Below, piece after piece: positions 29,074 to 43,600 of a DNA stretch of 64,000 bases. How positions within the stretch are numbered: position 1 is the stretch's first letter; each line of letters begins with the position of its first letter. The stretch is taken from assembly GCF_023856365.1 (NCBI RefSeq), contig NC_064538.1, positions 1,367,501 to 1,431,500 of the forward strand. The letters are read 5' to 3'. The stretch is from Brienomyrus brachyistius (lineage: Eukaryota > Chordata > Actinopteri > Osteoglossiformes > Mormyridae). The notes under the pieces were generated by a model. It saw nothing but the letters and a program-made list of their open reading frames with translations. It made no database searches and was not told the DNA's origin. The translations under genes and the position numbers were made by a program.

Positions 29074-29670
29074 GTCGGGGCAGCCTTCAGGGCGGACTGC
29101 CGCCAGCGCTTTAGCCCGGGGGGTACTGCTGGCCCTCCGAGGGCGCGAGCTTACAGCGCTCTAATGTACCCAACCCCCGCCCCCAAGGCGCTACAGATTT
29201 AGTTTTTTGTCTTTACTTATTTTAATGCCCCCCCAAAAAAAGTCTTTAAAGCAGAATATTATTAATTGTACATAATGACTTTCTATATCATTCATATAGA
29301 ATACGTATTTCAATTCAAAGGGCAAATAGTAAAATGGCTTTTTGTGTTAATTTATTGAATTAGACAAAGTACATGTGTTCGATTTCATTCGCGGTCAAAT
29401 GACATGTAAATTATAGTAACTTGTTTGGTGAAAAAACAAGAATCACGTAAAAGTGTTAATTGCTTCGAAAGGGAGCGGGCGCGTGCAAACATGTCTACCT
29501 CGGTTCGCGCGCTACGCGCTGCAAGCTAAACTCTTACATCCTGTAGTGTTCATCTACTTCACAACGATACAGTCAAACGGATGCTGTGAAATAACCGGTT
29601 ACATATTATACTGACATAGTTAGGCCTAAACAAGATGCATAAAAACGGCCGAAAATGACTCGGGCCTTAC

Positions 29671-29712
29671 TGCTCCAGCAGGTGACGCTCCTTCGTCCGC
29701 CGAGAAGCTCAT
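29671..29712 (-). other. candidate orphan first coding exon
   Basis: On the minus strand an ATG in good context (A at -3) opens a short frame, MSFSADEGASPAGA. After exactly 14 codons comes a consensus donor, GTAAGG (29670-29665). A CRE-like ACGTCA lies just upstream on the minus strand (about 29728-29733). It does not join in frame to the lemd1 start exon at 29073. It could be an alternative first exon, the start of an unrecognised gene, or chance. Confidence 0.25.
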
Positions 29713-30739
29713 TTTCGGCCAAAATCGTGACGTATTTAGCTAGTCACGCGGCATTCCGTGCCCTGCTTAATTCTGCTTAATCGCATGAATTGAAAAATAA
29801 TGGGTTTTAGGATGTATTCATTATCAAGTCATTTCTTAAAGTCATTTGTTTTATTTTTGTTGCCCATGCTCTGTAGGATAACTAAATCCTTGTCCATTAG
29901 GCCTATCAGAAATTCCACTCTGTGCTCAATGGCTTTAAACCCTACATGAGATAACAAATAAAATCACATAGGAATAGAAAGCCATAAAACACAGAAAGGA
30001 TATAAAACATATTGAAGTCTTCATTCAGCTGCCATGCCGTGGTAACATCCCATTACTGACTTTCAGACCAGGTTAAAGCAGGTATCTGTGATAAAGCCGA
30101 TTTCATTAGGATTCAAAGTCACCCAGATTTATAATTGTCGCGTACCAGAGTCTGCCTTGTTTGTTTGTTAGTTTGTTTTTTGATCATGGACGGAAAATGG
30201 GCAGTGTTTCTGTGCTCATGCATATTTTATTCAAAAAAGATTGGAAATGTAAAACTGCACCATACTTCACACAGAAAAGGTGCATTTTCAGATATAAGAA
30301 ACATTATAGATCTGATAAAAGTACAGAAAGGGAAAGAAAGCTGCCAAAATAATCCCAGGTTTAGTGATATGCTGGTGGCACCGTTCTTCTGGTAGTAATC
30401 TGGGGATTTACAGGTGCTCCTGGACCAGAGCCTACAATCTTCAAGCCAATTCTTTCTAGACAATCTTTATCAGACAAATGCTGACTTCCGGTGACCAAAG
30501 GCAGTCAACCAATCATTCTCAATAAAAATGTGGGAAAGATTAAAAAAAAAAAAAAATGTCAGGAACTGTGCTTTACTGCTAAGTCAGAGCAGTCTTCTCC
30601 CCTCTATTATTCTCCTTTAACAAATTCTTCATTGATCACACTTTTATTGTCTGTCAGAGTAAAACGGTTTGCCTAAGAGCCACTGCTGTCCACCTTTTAG
30701 CTGAGTCTGATTTTTGCGTTTATCGGTTACAGCAAATTT

Positions 30740-31080
30740 ATTTAGCAGCTGCTTTTATCCAGTGCGACATACAACTGCAAACGGAGTCAGAGAAAGTGAA
30801 CTCTGCTGAATCTGGGATTTTTCAAATGTGATAAATGTGAACCACACGCTACCCCCCCACCCACCCCCCAGTATTCAGGCTGCAAGCCACAGAGGAGATG
30901 CTGGGGATTGAACCCAGGGGCCAGCGTGTAGCTCAGCGTGTGGCCCTTAACCCCCAACTCCCTGGGTGCCCCAACAGGTGGCTGCCCTTCGCGGACAGCT
31001 TACTCTACAAAGAGCAAGTTGAGGGAGGCGTAAAAAGACAATTTCCCCACGGGGATCAATAAAAATTATCAATCAATCAA
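30740..31080 (-). repeat. SINE-like repeat with TTGATCCCC-GGGGAAATT end
   Basis: The right end, read on the minus strand, is TTTTTATTGATCCCCGTGGGGAAATTG. It shares TTTATTGATCCCC-TGGGGAAATT with the repeat at 55770-55995. The interior has a decayed GATTGAACCC B-box-like motif. The 5' boundary is approximate. Confidence 0.45.
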
Positions 31081-31129
31081 AGGGTGTTTGACCACTGAGC
31101 CACACCCTCCTGGCCTGTTAACTTTAAAT

Positions 31130-31408
31130 CCATCGATCCATTTTCTGTAACGGCCTATCCTGTTCAGGGTTATGGCGGGTCTCGAGCCTATCCCTGAGGC
31201 TATGGGCACGAAGCAGGGAACAACCCAGGATGGGGCTCTAACCCATTATAGGGCATAATCACACATCACACACTCACAAATATGCACCTGTGGGCAATTT
31301 GGACCGTGAGGGGAAACTGGACTACCTGGAGGAAACCCTACAGTGACACGGAGAGAACATGCAAACTATACACACACTGCTAACCACTGCACCACCATGC
31401 CACCCTCC
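31130..31408 (-). mobile_element. diverged SINE copy
   Basis: Same family and orientation as the 8004 copy (ATCCATTTTCTGTAACGG, then GGGAACAACCCAGGATGGGG, GGAGAGAACATGCAAACT and CCACTGCACCACCATGCC). It has many substitutions and internal deletions, making it the oldest copy in the window. No clear target duplication. Confidence 0.8.
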
Positions 31409-33650
31409 ACTTTTAATTCAAGTTATGTAATGTAATATATATAAAGTCAAAATTAATGTCATTCAGCTGCATATTTTACTTTTTTTCTGCCCCCCACTTG
31501 AGACTAGACTCCTCGACCTCTCTAAGTTCTTTAACCACATCACGTCCTGCTAATAGTTAATGGGGAATAGTTGGTAATACAGTGATTGCAAATATAATTA
31601 TTTACTCTTAAAATGTCTTGTGTTTTCTCCAGTGTGCCCCCTGGTGGCTAGATCATATAGCACAAGGATGTGTTACAAAGGTTGGACCGCCGCCTTAATA
31701 AGAATTGTGCTCACTGTCTACAGTGTGGAACATAATTTATAGACAATTCTCTTATACATTCGATAGGATGTGTTCTGCCTTCAGGTTCTATGTTCTATGT
31801 GTTGGCCTTTGCTGAGATCAGTCCACATGTGGCTACGGCTACAGGATTTATAAAATATTTATTTACAAAGGAATGATATTCCATCAATGTTGACTCCTGG
31901 TGACTGCATAGTATTCCTCCAGAATGTTCCATCTTCTTTCTGGGTTGTTAAACAGAAACCGCATATGTCGATGTAGATAGCGGTCTCCTGAGCCGAACTC
32001 TGGAACGGCCTGATAAGTCTAAGACCTACACAGAAGCTGTGATTCATCCATCTTCCCCAATCAGGCCATTGCAGGCTTGGGGTCGTTTCCTTGTTTACAA
32101 AACTGTAAATCTACATATAATAAAGAGCTCGGGTTTAGTTCATTTGTAAATGCATTGTCATAATGTTTCATGATACCATATCAACGTGTAATTAATGGAT
32201 TGTGGAAAATTGCCTCCTTTTAGACAAGCTTGTCTTCACAGAGCCTGTTAAACAAGCCTTATGATCTACTGTTAGAACTTCCATAATGTTGTAAAACATT
32301 TCTGTAAAGAAATTTTCATGTATATTCTGCACTTACAGTACATATGTATAAGAAAACAAAATGATATGTCCTATTTCTGCTCATAATTATCATGATACCG
32401 TGATGGTTTGACCGGCTCATTCAGTCACATGACTGTGAGAGTTCTGCTAGAAATCGTACTCGAGTTGCAATCCTACTCTCCATAAGCTGGTAGCGTCATA
32501 TTATGCTTCAGCACAATGAAAACTTTCCATGGCAAAATAGAAGCATTCTTCCTATAGCTTCCCATTCATCTGCTGTGATTACCTTCAATCTGCTGACATG
32601 CCGACGAGAGTTGCTGAGCTGTGCCGCTCCTTCCCTGCCCTGATTTGCATGAGCATGAGGTACAGAGATAAGCCCGACAGGGAACAAGAGCACTGTGATC
32701 GCAGTCCCAGACTGTTGATCGCCTGTAACAATAGCAGCGGCGGGAATAGCTGATGCCAGGTGATAGCTGTCTTAGTGCCTTGTACGACATAGTCGCTGAG
32801 GGTGAAACGGTTTACAAAAATCACCATGAGGCATCCCCAAAACAATCTGCTTTTGCGTTTGGCCTACTTCCTAGTAGTCCCTTGTGACACAGGCCTGTCT
32901 TTTGTTATATGGCCCTTGTTCCCCTGCAGAGAGTCATAGTCCTTTCATGCTGCATCCCTGCTCAGATTTCTCCACTGGGCCATTAATGTGCAGCTCTTTG
33001 GCAACCAGTTGCACCTGGACCAGCAAAACAGCCACAGTCATTAGCTGGAAATTTAACGATTTGTGTGCCACCTGACTCCAAGGGTTCAATCGAAAGCCAG
33101 ATCGGTTTATCCATCTGGAAAACATAACAGGCTGTCGAAAGTTTCAGCCTGCTAGCAGAGTGTTTCCTCTGCAGCCATTTCAGCTGATAATGACCTGCAG
33201 CTCCATGAGTACAATGTACCAGCATCACTTCTCCAGCCGTCGGAGGTTCTGACACCTCCCTCAGCATTACGTAACTGGATCCTGGCATTGACCTTAAAAT
33301 GGCGCTACTCTATACGTTACACTGTCATGGGTTTGTGGTTTTAAATTCTGCACTTGGTTCCTGTTGCCACTTCATGCACAGAAACGTGAAAAGAGGAGTG
33401 ACAGGCTTCATGTTTCCTACTTGCCCATCCTTGAATTTTAACTCCAGCTCTGTTTCACTAAAAAGCACTAAACAATGGTTCTTCTCAACATCTGTTACGT
33501 AATTTTGCAGTGCCATTGCTGTAACTGCTCTCGGAAGAAATCAAAACACATTATTCCAATGGACATATCAATATCACTGATAATTTATTATGTAAGAGAA
33601 AATTACTGTTAGCTTCATTCTAAATAAATACAATATTACTGTATGTTTGC

Positions 33651-33836
33651 ATTTATTTTGCTTGCACTTTTGTCCAAAGGACAAAAGGGAGAGAATGATC
33701 AGCCAGTGTCTCTAAAGAAACTCGGGTTTAGGGCCTTGCTCAAGGGCCCAACAGTGATATGATTACTCTGCCTGTGATGGGATTCGAACCCACAACCTAA
33801 AGAAACAGTTCTCTAACCTACTGAAGTACGCATCAC
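33651..33836 (-). mobile_element. tRNA-derived SINE, second family
   Basis: Read on the minus strand it begins like a tRNA, with an A-box-like TAGGTTAGAGA and a B box GGTTCGAATCCC (around 33780-33791). A diverged body with TTGAGCAAGGCCC and a tail near TTTGTCC/AAGTGCAAGC follow. A similar body (GTGACTTACAG) appears at 55575-55730. Confidence 0.6.
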
Positions 33837-33935
33837 CTATGCAATAACACTTGTAAAATTAAAGAACATATATAAATAAAATGATTATATATAAACTATA
33901 TGAAAACATAGCACATAGTTGGGTTTAAAGATTGT

Positions 33936-34223
33936 TGTCACGATCGCAGGCTGACGAAGCGGCGATCGTGCTTGCAGGCGGGCAAGGACAGGCAGACAAG
34001 CAGAACTCGGGGCAAAGTACGGGGGTTTATTCGGGCTTCGGGGAGCCGGGAACATTGGACGCAGACTTACATCAATGACAGACAAGGAAAACTGGGGAGA
34101 CCAGGACTTAAATGCACAAGACTAATTGAAAGCAAACGGACACAGCTGGGTACGATCCGGGAAACACACGTGGGTAAGCAGGGGGCGTGGCACACAGGAG
34201 GAGCCGATGAGCAGGGCATGACA
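33936..34223 (-). mobile_element. second solo LTR, opposite orientation, 5-bp target duplication
   Basis: On the minus strand it starts TGTCATGCCC and ends CGATCGTGACA, and matches the 7517 LTR through most of its length (GTGTCCGTTT versus its equivalents, CATTGATGT, AATAAACCCC). The exact 5-bp repeat ATTGT is at 33931-33935 and 34224-34228. It lacks the hAT MITE carried by the other copy. No internal genes. Confidence 0.85.
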
Positions 34224-35356
34224 ATTGTATACTTTTAAATGATATTATATATTGTTTCAGAGTTTTTTTCGTAACAATTATTATACATTCAAGAGACTGC
34301 AGATATTATTTTCTAATACTGAACAAACCAATAGCCATTCACATGTCCAATTAGTGTTTATTAGTCTTTGGGTGTCGTCTTTGTCCAGCCGGCCTGCCTC
34401 ATTTGACTCATTTCTATAATTAATTTGTATGCAATTTCACCTTCCACAGTACATTCAGAGAAGTTCGCCCAGTTCTACCCCCAAGCCACAGTGCAGTGAA
34501 GGGGGTGCTGGCGCTATGGCCACGCTGACCGATGTGTAGGAGTTACTGGACGAGAGGGGAAACTCCCGATGCAGGCATCCACCCTCACATCGGAAAAACG
34601 CGCAGTCGAAAAGCGGCAGAAGCGGCACCACGAGCAAGCGAAGGGGGGAAAAAAACGGAAATGAATTCGTAACTCGTATGGGTCATTGACCCCCCCTACT
34701 GGCAACACTAGCTTTTAACACCTTCCCCATAAATTAAATTTTACTGGCAATTGTTTCATCCTGATGCGGTGCCTGCACAGCCAAATCAGCAGTGCATACG
34801 CTCGAGCCAAATGTTTCATTACATTAGAGGGGGAAAACAGGGGAATTATCCCGGGCAATTACCTTCCTGCAATATTGTAAGGCTCTGTCTCAGTTCAGCA
34901 CGCATGCAGAACCTACAGAAGCACAATTCATACTTTCAATTATAAGGCCTAAAATCGTTATTGTCATTACTAGAAAAGGATAGAGAAAGCGTGCTTCATG
35001 GGTACAGTAATCTACAGCAGCAAATGTGACAGGCGTGATTTACCCCGATGAGCCGCTGCCCAGACTGCTTCCAGGCTGTTTATGAAGCCACGCGTGCCGC
35101 CATCTCTCATTTCCCCAACCATTCCATCACCTCCATCTCCCGGCGACCCGCTAGCGCGAGCTGCCAAAGGCTGCTGTTTCGGGAGCATCGTCCGTCGCAC
35201 TGCCGCTACGCAGCCTCCTACTGCTCGCCTACCCTTCGGGACTCTGTCAAATATTGCGTGCACTTGATTGCAAATGGTCAATAGATACAGCGACAGTAAC
35301 TCATTTAACATGGTATATGATAACTTTTGTGAAGTTTGATTGTCATCCCAGGCATA

Positions 35357-35357
35357 C

Positions 35358-35456
<99 letters not shown>

Positions 35457-35462
35457 TAGATA
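35357..35462. repeat. (GATA)n microsatellite
   Basis: About 24 GATA units ending in a single GATATAGATA interruption. Confidence 0.97.
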
Positions 35463-36523
35463 AAAATGTGTACCGTTTTAGTTTTATCTAGGCTAGTGAG
35501 GAGATGCCCTGTTGTCTTAAAAAAAATTATAATAAATTAAAAATAATTTATTAATGGCTCCCTCAGAAATAAACGATCTTCAAGTCTTTCCTTCTCTGGG
35601 GAATTCCTCCCATATCCCAGCCTGCTGACATGCTGGGTGCAGGTTCCTCACTGAAGGTAACTCCACCATTGATTAATAAAGATGAATGTATGGCTGTATG
35701 AGGATACCTAAGCTATCCCAGTTTAACTACAGTGCATTTAAAAGGTGTTGCACCCCCTATCTGATAACAGTCCTCTCTGTCAGGCTGTATCCCACTTGCC
35801 TGCTGCCAAACCTCCAAGTAACTCCAAAGGAGTGAACAGGAAAAAAAAATCTGTTACATTCACAGTACTTCCGTGTCTTATTTCCAGAGGACACCATCAT
35901 TAAAACTCATCTAGCCTAAGGTACACATTTTAAATATTAATCTGTGATTAAGCACAGTTCATAAAATAGATCCTCCATTCAGAACTTATGCATTATTTTA
36001 TTGAGCATAAGTATAGAAACCGAACCCCGAATCAGAAAAGTCTAACAGTATTCAAGGATATGTTTATTTGCACAAATATCTGAACAAAAATAAAGCTCCT
36101 GAACTTTATATTTGTATACTAACAGCTCATACAATTTTCTTTATTTTCAGCAAACATTACTGCAAATTTCACCTTGAAAATGAAGAATTATTTGAGCCAA
36201 TCATCTCTTGAAAAAAAAAAAATACAGTCGCATTAAACGAATGTAAAACAAAAACAAATGGGTCTGCAGTGATATTGCTGGGAGCTGAGAGCTCAGGACC
36301 TGTTAGGGTTACGGAGCCGAGGCTGAAACCTCGACCACAAAAGCGTGAAGAAATGAAACAGAGTGTAAGTTTAGTTACCTGATGCTGGAGTCTTCCATTG
36401 TGCGCCTACCTGGCCTTCATCCCCCCGATTTTAAGCTGAAAAGCAGGTTCTTTTCACGAGGCGCTCTGTGGACAGATAATGAACGAGTGAGGAGTGAGGT
36501 GGAAAAAAGGAAGCCAGAGAGAG

Positions 36524-36556
36524 GGAGAGAGAGTGAGAGAGAGAGAGAGAGAGAGA
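36524..36556. repeat. (GA)n microsatellite
   Basis: A short GA/GAGA tract within a purine-rich stretch; the Ser/Leu-rich frames over it are artefacts. Confidence 0.85.
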
Positions 36557-39500
36557 GCAATGGCAGATCTGAAGAGTCTGTAAAGCCAAGTAGCACAGAA
36601 AGCAGTAAAAAGGATATGAGCGAATCAGCATTCTGAAATGTTTGCTAATATGGCTGAACAATGAATGTAAGGATGGTTCACATGCGATGAGCATTTTCCT
36701 GGGATATCTTGTACAACCACCAAAATGCTTCAGATGATACTGAAATATCAGTACTTCCTCTTTCGAGTTTTCAACTCGCCAAGAAAAAACAATCTGCATA
36801 GTCTGAGGCCGATAATTTTAGTCGGTTAAGTTCATTTGCAACCTATATTCACCACAAGCAAGTGCCGAAATATTTCTAAGAATGTATGAATATATTCAAT
36901 AAAAAAAAGATAATGTGCTTTTAATCGAGTCTATCTGGAAATATATCTGTATGTACATCACTCAATGTATTGTATGATTTTGTTGTGTGTTGCTGTAATC
37001 TTGAATATTAGACTGATTGTAATGAGGACCCATGATGTCTGAAAGATGTACTATAATTTGCACTCACATTATATATATATTTACTGGTCTTTTGCTTAAG
37101 ACGAGTGCTTTGTTCATACAATCCAAGCAGCACAGAGCAATGCAGGTGCCAGTGCACCACCAACCTGTAGCTGCCTGATGAGTCAATAGGGGGCAGTAAC
37201 ACAACAGCCAGACAGTCATTTTAACCAGTTATACCGCGCTTTTCTTATGGGCTGAGCCAATCAGAGAGACCTGTTGACAGTCATTTCAGATCTCAGAATA
37301 AAGGACGGGTTCAATGACAACATTCCAGCCTAGTGCCAGGTGGTGACCCCGACCCAGTTCTCAGTGACCTGAGAGTTTTACACAGAGTTTTTAGTATGAG
37401 AAGAAGCTTTTTGGAGGAATAAAAGCTATTTTTTCTGATGTTTTTATGTGCCAAGATTTTTCGGCATTCCTATGTCACAAAGTTAACCAGGGGGTGGATT
37501 TAAAGGGTAAAAAAAACATGGAGAAGAAGCAGAAAAAGCGAGTGAACGGTTAAAGAAAGATCTTACACAGAGAGAGTATTGTGCTGAAGATTTTTTCATC
37601 TCATTTGAGCTTTTCAGTATTCTAAATCCATCTCCTTCTCTCTTTTCTGCTCTTGCTCTCCTACTGTTAATCCATCAATGGCAGAGGGGGGGTCTTGATT
37701 GTGGTGGAAGGGGAAAGGCGCGGAAAGTGCCGTTGCCTCCTACGGGAGTTATTAGTCACCCCTCCCGGTCCTCCGCGTTTTCTGCGAGCGCTGCCAGAAT
37801 CCTGCAAAGACGAACACCGGGGTACGAGAGAAGGGTAGGCTGGGAGGGGAGGACGGCATCGTTTGGGAATATGGAATAAAATGAGCATGCAAGTGACGGA
37901 AAAGAAACTGGATGGTGGAACTGAGGAGGCCATTTCTTTGACCATTCATTCCCCCAGCTCCCCCACCACTAAAATCAAGTTACAGGGGGCTGTGTAAAAA
38001 TGAAAGTGCTTCATTGGGAAACCCCTGGAAGCCAAGATCCTCCATCTTCTTGTCTCAATACAGTCTACCGGAATGCTTTGCTAAAAGCACGCGCAGTTCC
38101 GCCATTCCCTCTGGGCGCTGTCTTCTGTTTTCCGCGGGCAGAGGCACTTGGTTCATTAGCATTCGCCCCCCTTTTCGGGGACACAGATCGCTAGCTTGCC
38201 TGCCTTGACTCCAAGGCGAGAAAAGCGAGTACGGTGAGGGCAGAGCTCTTCCCTTTGATTTGACTGCAAAAAAGCCCACTGTTGTCAAAACTGTCAGGCA
38301 GGCCTTTCTCACGCCGTGGGAGCCTTCACAGGAAATGAAATGTGCTTCACAAGTCGGCAGTCTAGACCATTCTATAATCTACCGAGCTATTAAATGACGG
38401 CGAGCGGTATCAGCAAACACATAACGCAGAACTGCAATAAATGCCAAACGCTAACAAATAGTTATTTTTGGTCAGATTACTTATTTTAGGCTCCTGCCCC
38501 AAATTACTTCCCTTGGATGCTTGACAGCATTATAATGCATAAGAGATTTGTTTTCACATGCTTGTTGGTGGATTTGCTAGTCATTGCTATGCAGAGCAGA
38601 ATCATCTCCGCGTCTTCTTAAAGATTATTGACACCGCGGGTGACATTTAAGAGTCGGCAACATGATTGTAAGACATGCAGTCATTTTTTCTGTATTTATT
38701 TTGACCAGTTGACTTGTACCGCGCAACTTACAAAATTCATTGCAGCATTTCTGCATCCAGTTCTGTAAACTGCTATTTGTATTGCTGCGTTAATTGGTCT
38801 GTGGCTACTGTGAAAGCAGAATTGAGCTCCAGCAGTGTAGTAATAATGCAATCATGCATTTCAATAGAGTTTACAAAGAACAGCATGTCCTTAATTGGGG
38901 GCCATGAGATTATCCATCCATGCATCTATCTATTGACTGACGGACTAATCTGTTTTTGGATTTAAAATGGCAATGAGATGGACTGACATACAGTTCATGA
39001 TCTGGCATTTGTAATGTTTGCCAAAACAGTCTCTGTTTGTGGAATTACTGCATTTTAAACCGAGGTGCGTTCTTTTTAAAGACAGAATAACTAATGCAGG
39101 ATCATCTGAAGGGCTCTACCTCACTTTCCTGTAATTAATCACCTCTGAGATGCAGTCTGACAGCTCCGGTAGCACAGTCTCGTACTTCCCCGCTTGTTCC
39201 GCGGCCCTGGGCTTGTCTGGTTTGAGGGACTCTGAATTAAGCAGAGTAACTGCTGCGAAATTTCTCACCCCGGTAGCCCAAAGCACAAGACCGAAACGCG
39301 GCTGCCTGTGTGCAGCCAGGGGAGGTTGGCTGTCACACAACAGTTTAACTCCAAACCCCAGTCTGTTACACGGCACCAGTGCTCTTCAAGCGGATCCTCC
39401 ATCTATAGCACTCGGGTGAGTCGCCCCGCTTCGCTAAACTCTGATATATAGTTACCGAATCAGAAAATGGAAGGACTGTGTGGCGTGAAGGGACACGTTT

Positions 39501-40559
39501 GCATCTACGTTGTTTCTCTCTTCCTCTACAACTTTCATTTTCTCCTAAGAATTTAGATCAGCTTTTGACCGTACTTTTTTAAAATTAAATTCTTGTATTT
39601 TGGGGTTCTTAAAAGTTAGATTTATTAAACATGAGTGAAAGTACGATTGCGATATTGTAATCCATTTTGGTTTAGCTGATCAGTGAATTTATTACAGGAA
39701 AGACGCTCCCTTATTATCTAGAGGCTGTGAAATTTGACAGGTCTGCGTCTTGAAATAAAATCTGTAATTAATACCCACACGCTCCAACTGGTCAGTTTCA
39801 ATCTTGTCAGGCCTTCCTTGGATCAAGGGCTTATCCGAGTAGCATTCAATCTAGAAAATGCCATGAAATTCACTCTGGCAGATGAAATAAAGTCTGAACT
39901 CGGTACTACTTCACTATTTTTAAGAATATACACAGCACTGAGTTTTTTCTTTTATTTTATGACTAAGACTTTATTAGCCTCCATCTATAATACGCCGTTC
40001 GGCAGCTTGAACGGGCACCCTTAATTGTGACGGATGGTGTCTGGCCACGTTTCAAAGAAACTTTGGCGGGCATCGTCCTTGCCTAACCTGGCCTCATCTG
40101 TCTCTATAAGAGGTAATCGACCCTCATGAGGCGCGGTCCCATTGTTTTCAGCCTGCCAGAGATCCACCTTCGATCAGGGGAGCTGGATCTCAGTACATCT
40201 GTGACGAGTGGAGGTACCAGCCAACACAGAGGAGCAAGGGTGGAGGCTGCAGGTCGACCTGGTGGATCTGTGTCCATCTCGGCCACTGAGGATGCCTGGT
40301 ATTGTGTTATCGAGTGGCAGCTGTATACCACAGTGCACCAGGTGGAATTTGGGCAGAGGGGTGTCTCTGTATTTCAGCGGAAATTCTTCCGTTCTTCCAT
40401 GTTCTGACTGCTTAACTTTGGCAGGGGTTGGTTAAAGGAGCTGGTGCCTGCTCCAGGAAGCGCAGGACACAAGGTAGGGGGACGCCCTGGATGGGCCTGG
40501 ATGGACCTCCGCTTAGGTCACACACTCACATACTGCACAGGCAATGTAGAAAGGCCAGT

Positions 40560-40640
40560 CTCCCCAACCAAGGAGTCGCAATCAGGTTTACTGGCCAAGC
40601 GTGTGTGGCACACACGAGGAATTCGGAATTTCCAGCAGTT
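40560..40640 (-). repeat. LINE 3'-tail-like fragment
   Basis: On the minus strand, CGTGTGTGCCACACACGCTTGGCCAGTAAACCTGATTG resembles the 3' tail of a common fish LINE (a GGCCAATAAACCTGATT-type end). Too short to classify. Confidence 0.35.
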
Positions 40641-43600
40641 GGTGTCTCTCCGATTCGTTACAATACAAAAGAACAAAACAGCCCAGATTAAATGCAATAT
40701 GAAATGAGCGCAACAGAGAGGAAACAAGCTCTACATATGCAGAGCCACACTTAACCCAGACTGTAAGGTGTAAGACAACAGAGCTATCAGCAGAACCTCC
40801 CTCTTTGTAAATATTTGTGTTGATTTTATATAATAAAATAAATGCTAATTTCTCCTGTTCCAATAAAATTTGTAATTACAGGAGGCAATTGCACGAGATT
40901 GCTAGCTGTTGAATACCCATTGATGACACCAATTTATCATTTTCCTCTCTAACCTGTAACCTGGCATAATCAACCTTCGCCAGACTCTGAGGAGGCGAAT
41001 GGTTAAACTAGTGGTAATGGAGAAAGCAAAAACTGAAATCAAAAATGACCCCCCCACCCCCCCCCCCCCCAGTAACCCAGACAGCACAATGAGGGCTCAG
41101 ATAGCTAGTGACACTGGGAGGATCCGGTGCAGAGGACCTGGGAGGCATCAGCCTGACTTGGTGAGAGAGCAGGGTAAAGCACTGTCTGCCCTTTCATTAC
41201 TCCTGGTGGCAGCTTTAATTACCCATCGGCACCCTGCTGTCTCCTCAACAGGAAAGTCAGCCAGATGGGCGAGAGGAGGGGGCGAGAGGGAGGCAGTGCA
41301 CGAGCAGTGGGGGTGGTGGAGACTGTGGATTACGATTCCCCTCACAACCGACCCCAGCACTCTGTGAGAGCTCAGACTCGCTCAGCTGGCCGGACGCCAG
41401 CTTGCAGGGCCCCGGGGCGACTGAGCTTCTCTCCTCTTCACTCTCAGTCACCATAGCCGCCCTTCAGCCTACAGGGGGCGCTGCTGAGAAGCCTCAGGCA
41501 GGGCGTGTTCAACTCCGAAACCTACAAGCGCAGAGTGTGCAGAAACAAGTAAATAAAAACAGGCAACAAACAGCATCGTTCCCTGGTGATTAGAGACATA
41601 TGAACTTAGGTTTGTTTGCGAAAGTCTGGCTTGTTAGTGTTTGTATGCATAGACTTGGTTAAAAGTGGATTGTTAGATTTGGGGGGAAAAATAATTTAAA
41701 ACGATTTCATTTTAATGGGACTGGGGTTTTTCTAGTTGAGCGAATGATTATAACCTATGTTTGTGGCAGAAACAGGAAGATTTAAGCACCTCTTTCTAAG
41801 CCATTTTAGGAAGTATTAACTGTTCATTAACAAACTCACGTATCGTTCAAACTCTCATGGAACGCAGCCCAACTCTGACCTCTAGCGTCAAAATAGAGAA
41901 CGGGCACCTCTTTAATGTCATCAAAGAGCAGGACATACTGTATTTATTACAATATTTATTACTGCAGCTACATTGAGTTTTTAAAAAAATATAAGATGAT
42001 AAATACTGTGGGTAGGTAACACTGCTGCACAACACCTCCAGTTATGGGAGTTTGAATCCTTAGATGACCCTGACCAATATATGCAGTTAGAAGATAGATG
42101 GATATTTTAGTACTGCAATTTGTAAGCATTTATAACATCATATATATTTTATGCTTCATAACATACTCATGTAGAACCCAAAGTCGGGCTTTGAAAGGAA
42201 AAGCAGACACACACCACAGTGCTTGAATACTGGGAATAGAGAAACTCTCCTTTGGTGTTCAGGATAAACACGACACAAACAAAAGTGCTGGCTGATTTCC
42301 CACATTCCGTGTGGAACATGCTCTGTATCTTGTTTTTTCATAATACATCACAATGTTTCTGATGGGTTTATTCTAGTCAAATAATCATCCATTTACATGA
42401 TTTATTTGCATTCAGATGTATGTCATTGTACAGTTAGCTGCTTGGCTAAAGCTTTGCAAAGCCACAACGCAGACAATGTAGCGCTAAGGTGGTCGCTTCA
42501 GGAAAGATCACTTAGGATTAACACATTAAGGCGCCGTTATTTGGGCAGGTTTTAAGTCAGGACGATGTCGATTTCACAAAAATTATTCCACATTTAATAA
42601 TGAGTTTCTGAGATTTGCCTAATTGCGGTTAGACTAGGGAATACCAGCCTTAGGTAATCAATTATTCAGATCATCTTTTTGATGCCTGATTAGACTGACA
42701 TGCACATGCACACTGACAACAGAAATGCTGTGTGGAGCTGGAATAAACCCAGATTAATCGCAAAAGTTCAGAATAAATGTTGGAAGAACTTCTTGAAGCA
42801 AATTGTGTGGAACCACCTTGTTATTGGGAGCAAAAAGGATAATTCAGCAAGAGAAAAGACAAACTAGGATGCATGGACTGTCATTTGTAATGAATTCAGC
42901 TTAAATGAAAAAATAACCAGCAGGATACCACAGCAGCTTCAGCTAGGAACATTTATTGTTGCCCACTTTTACAAATCAGATTCATTTTTAACTGTTGGTT
43001 TCCTTATATAATTGGGGACAAAATGTATTATTCTGACAGAAATGTCACATGAATACTATGTAGTATTACAACTGATTTCTATATGGCAAGTTCTTGTGGA
43101 AAAACGTAACAACAAACCTAAACACAAATGCTGCAGTTCGTGGAGAGCATTACAAGGTGGTGGACATTTAGGAAGACCAGAGACAGGTGAGGGGGGGGGA
43201 ATCCGTGACTGGAATCACTGACAACAGGCAGCCATTTGTATCCATCCCCAATAATTATAATTTGGATTGACCTGAAGGGGGACCATTCTCACTCAGTCAA
43301 CATACATTGTCAGTCTTGTATCTCCATGATATTGGTTTGTAATTGTACTTAGGTCTGCATCTGAGAACAGCATCCCATCATATGTTTGAAGCTGCTGTTC
43401 ACCAGATCATGAAGGGACCCAGACAGAATGAGGGTCAGTGTCAAACTCCTACAGCAGCTGGTGCAGAGGCTGATAGTTACAAACTAGGGCTGCAGGACAG
43501 GCGTAAAGAAACAGGCCGTGAGAAGCTGCTGTCACGAAAATTGCACAAATTCATACTAAAGTATTTAATGAACGAGGATGAAATTCCCCCATATTAAGCA

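Noticed and set aside
40999..41456. Overlapping 60-120 aa ORFs in GC-rich sequence at 41 kb.
   Set aside because: Low-complexity Pro/Gly/Ser composition, no splice context and no family resemblance.
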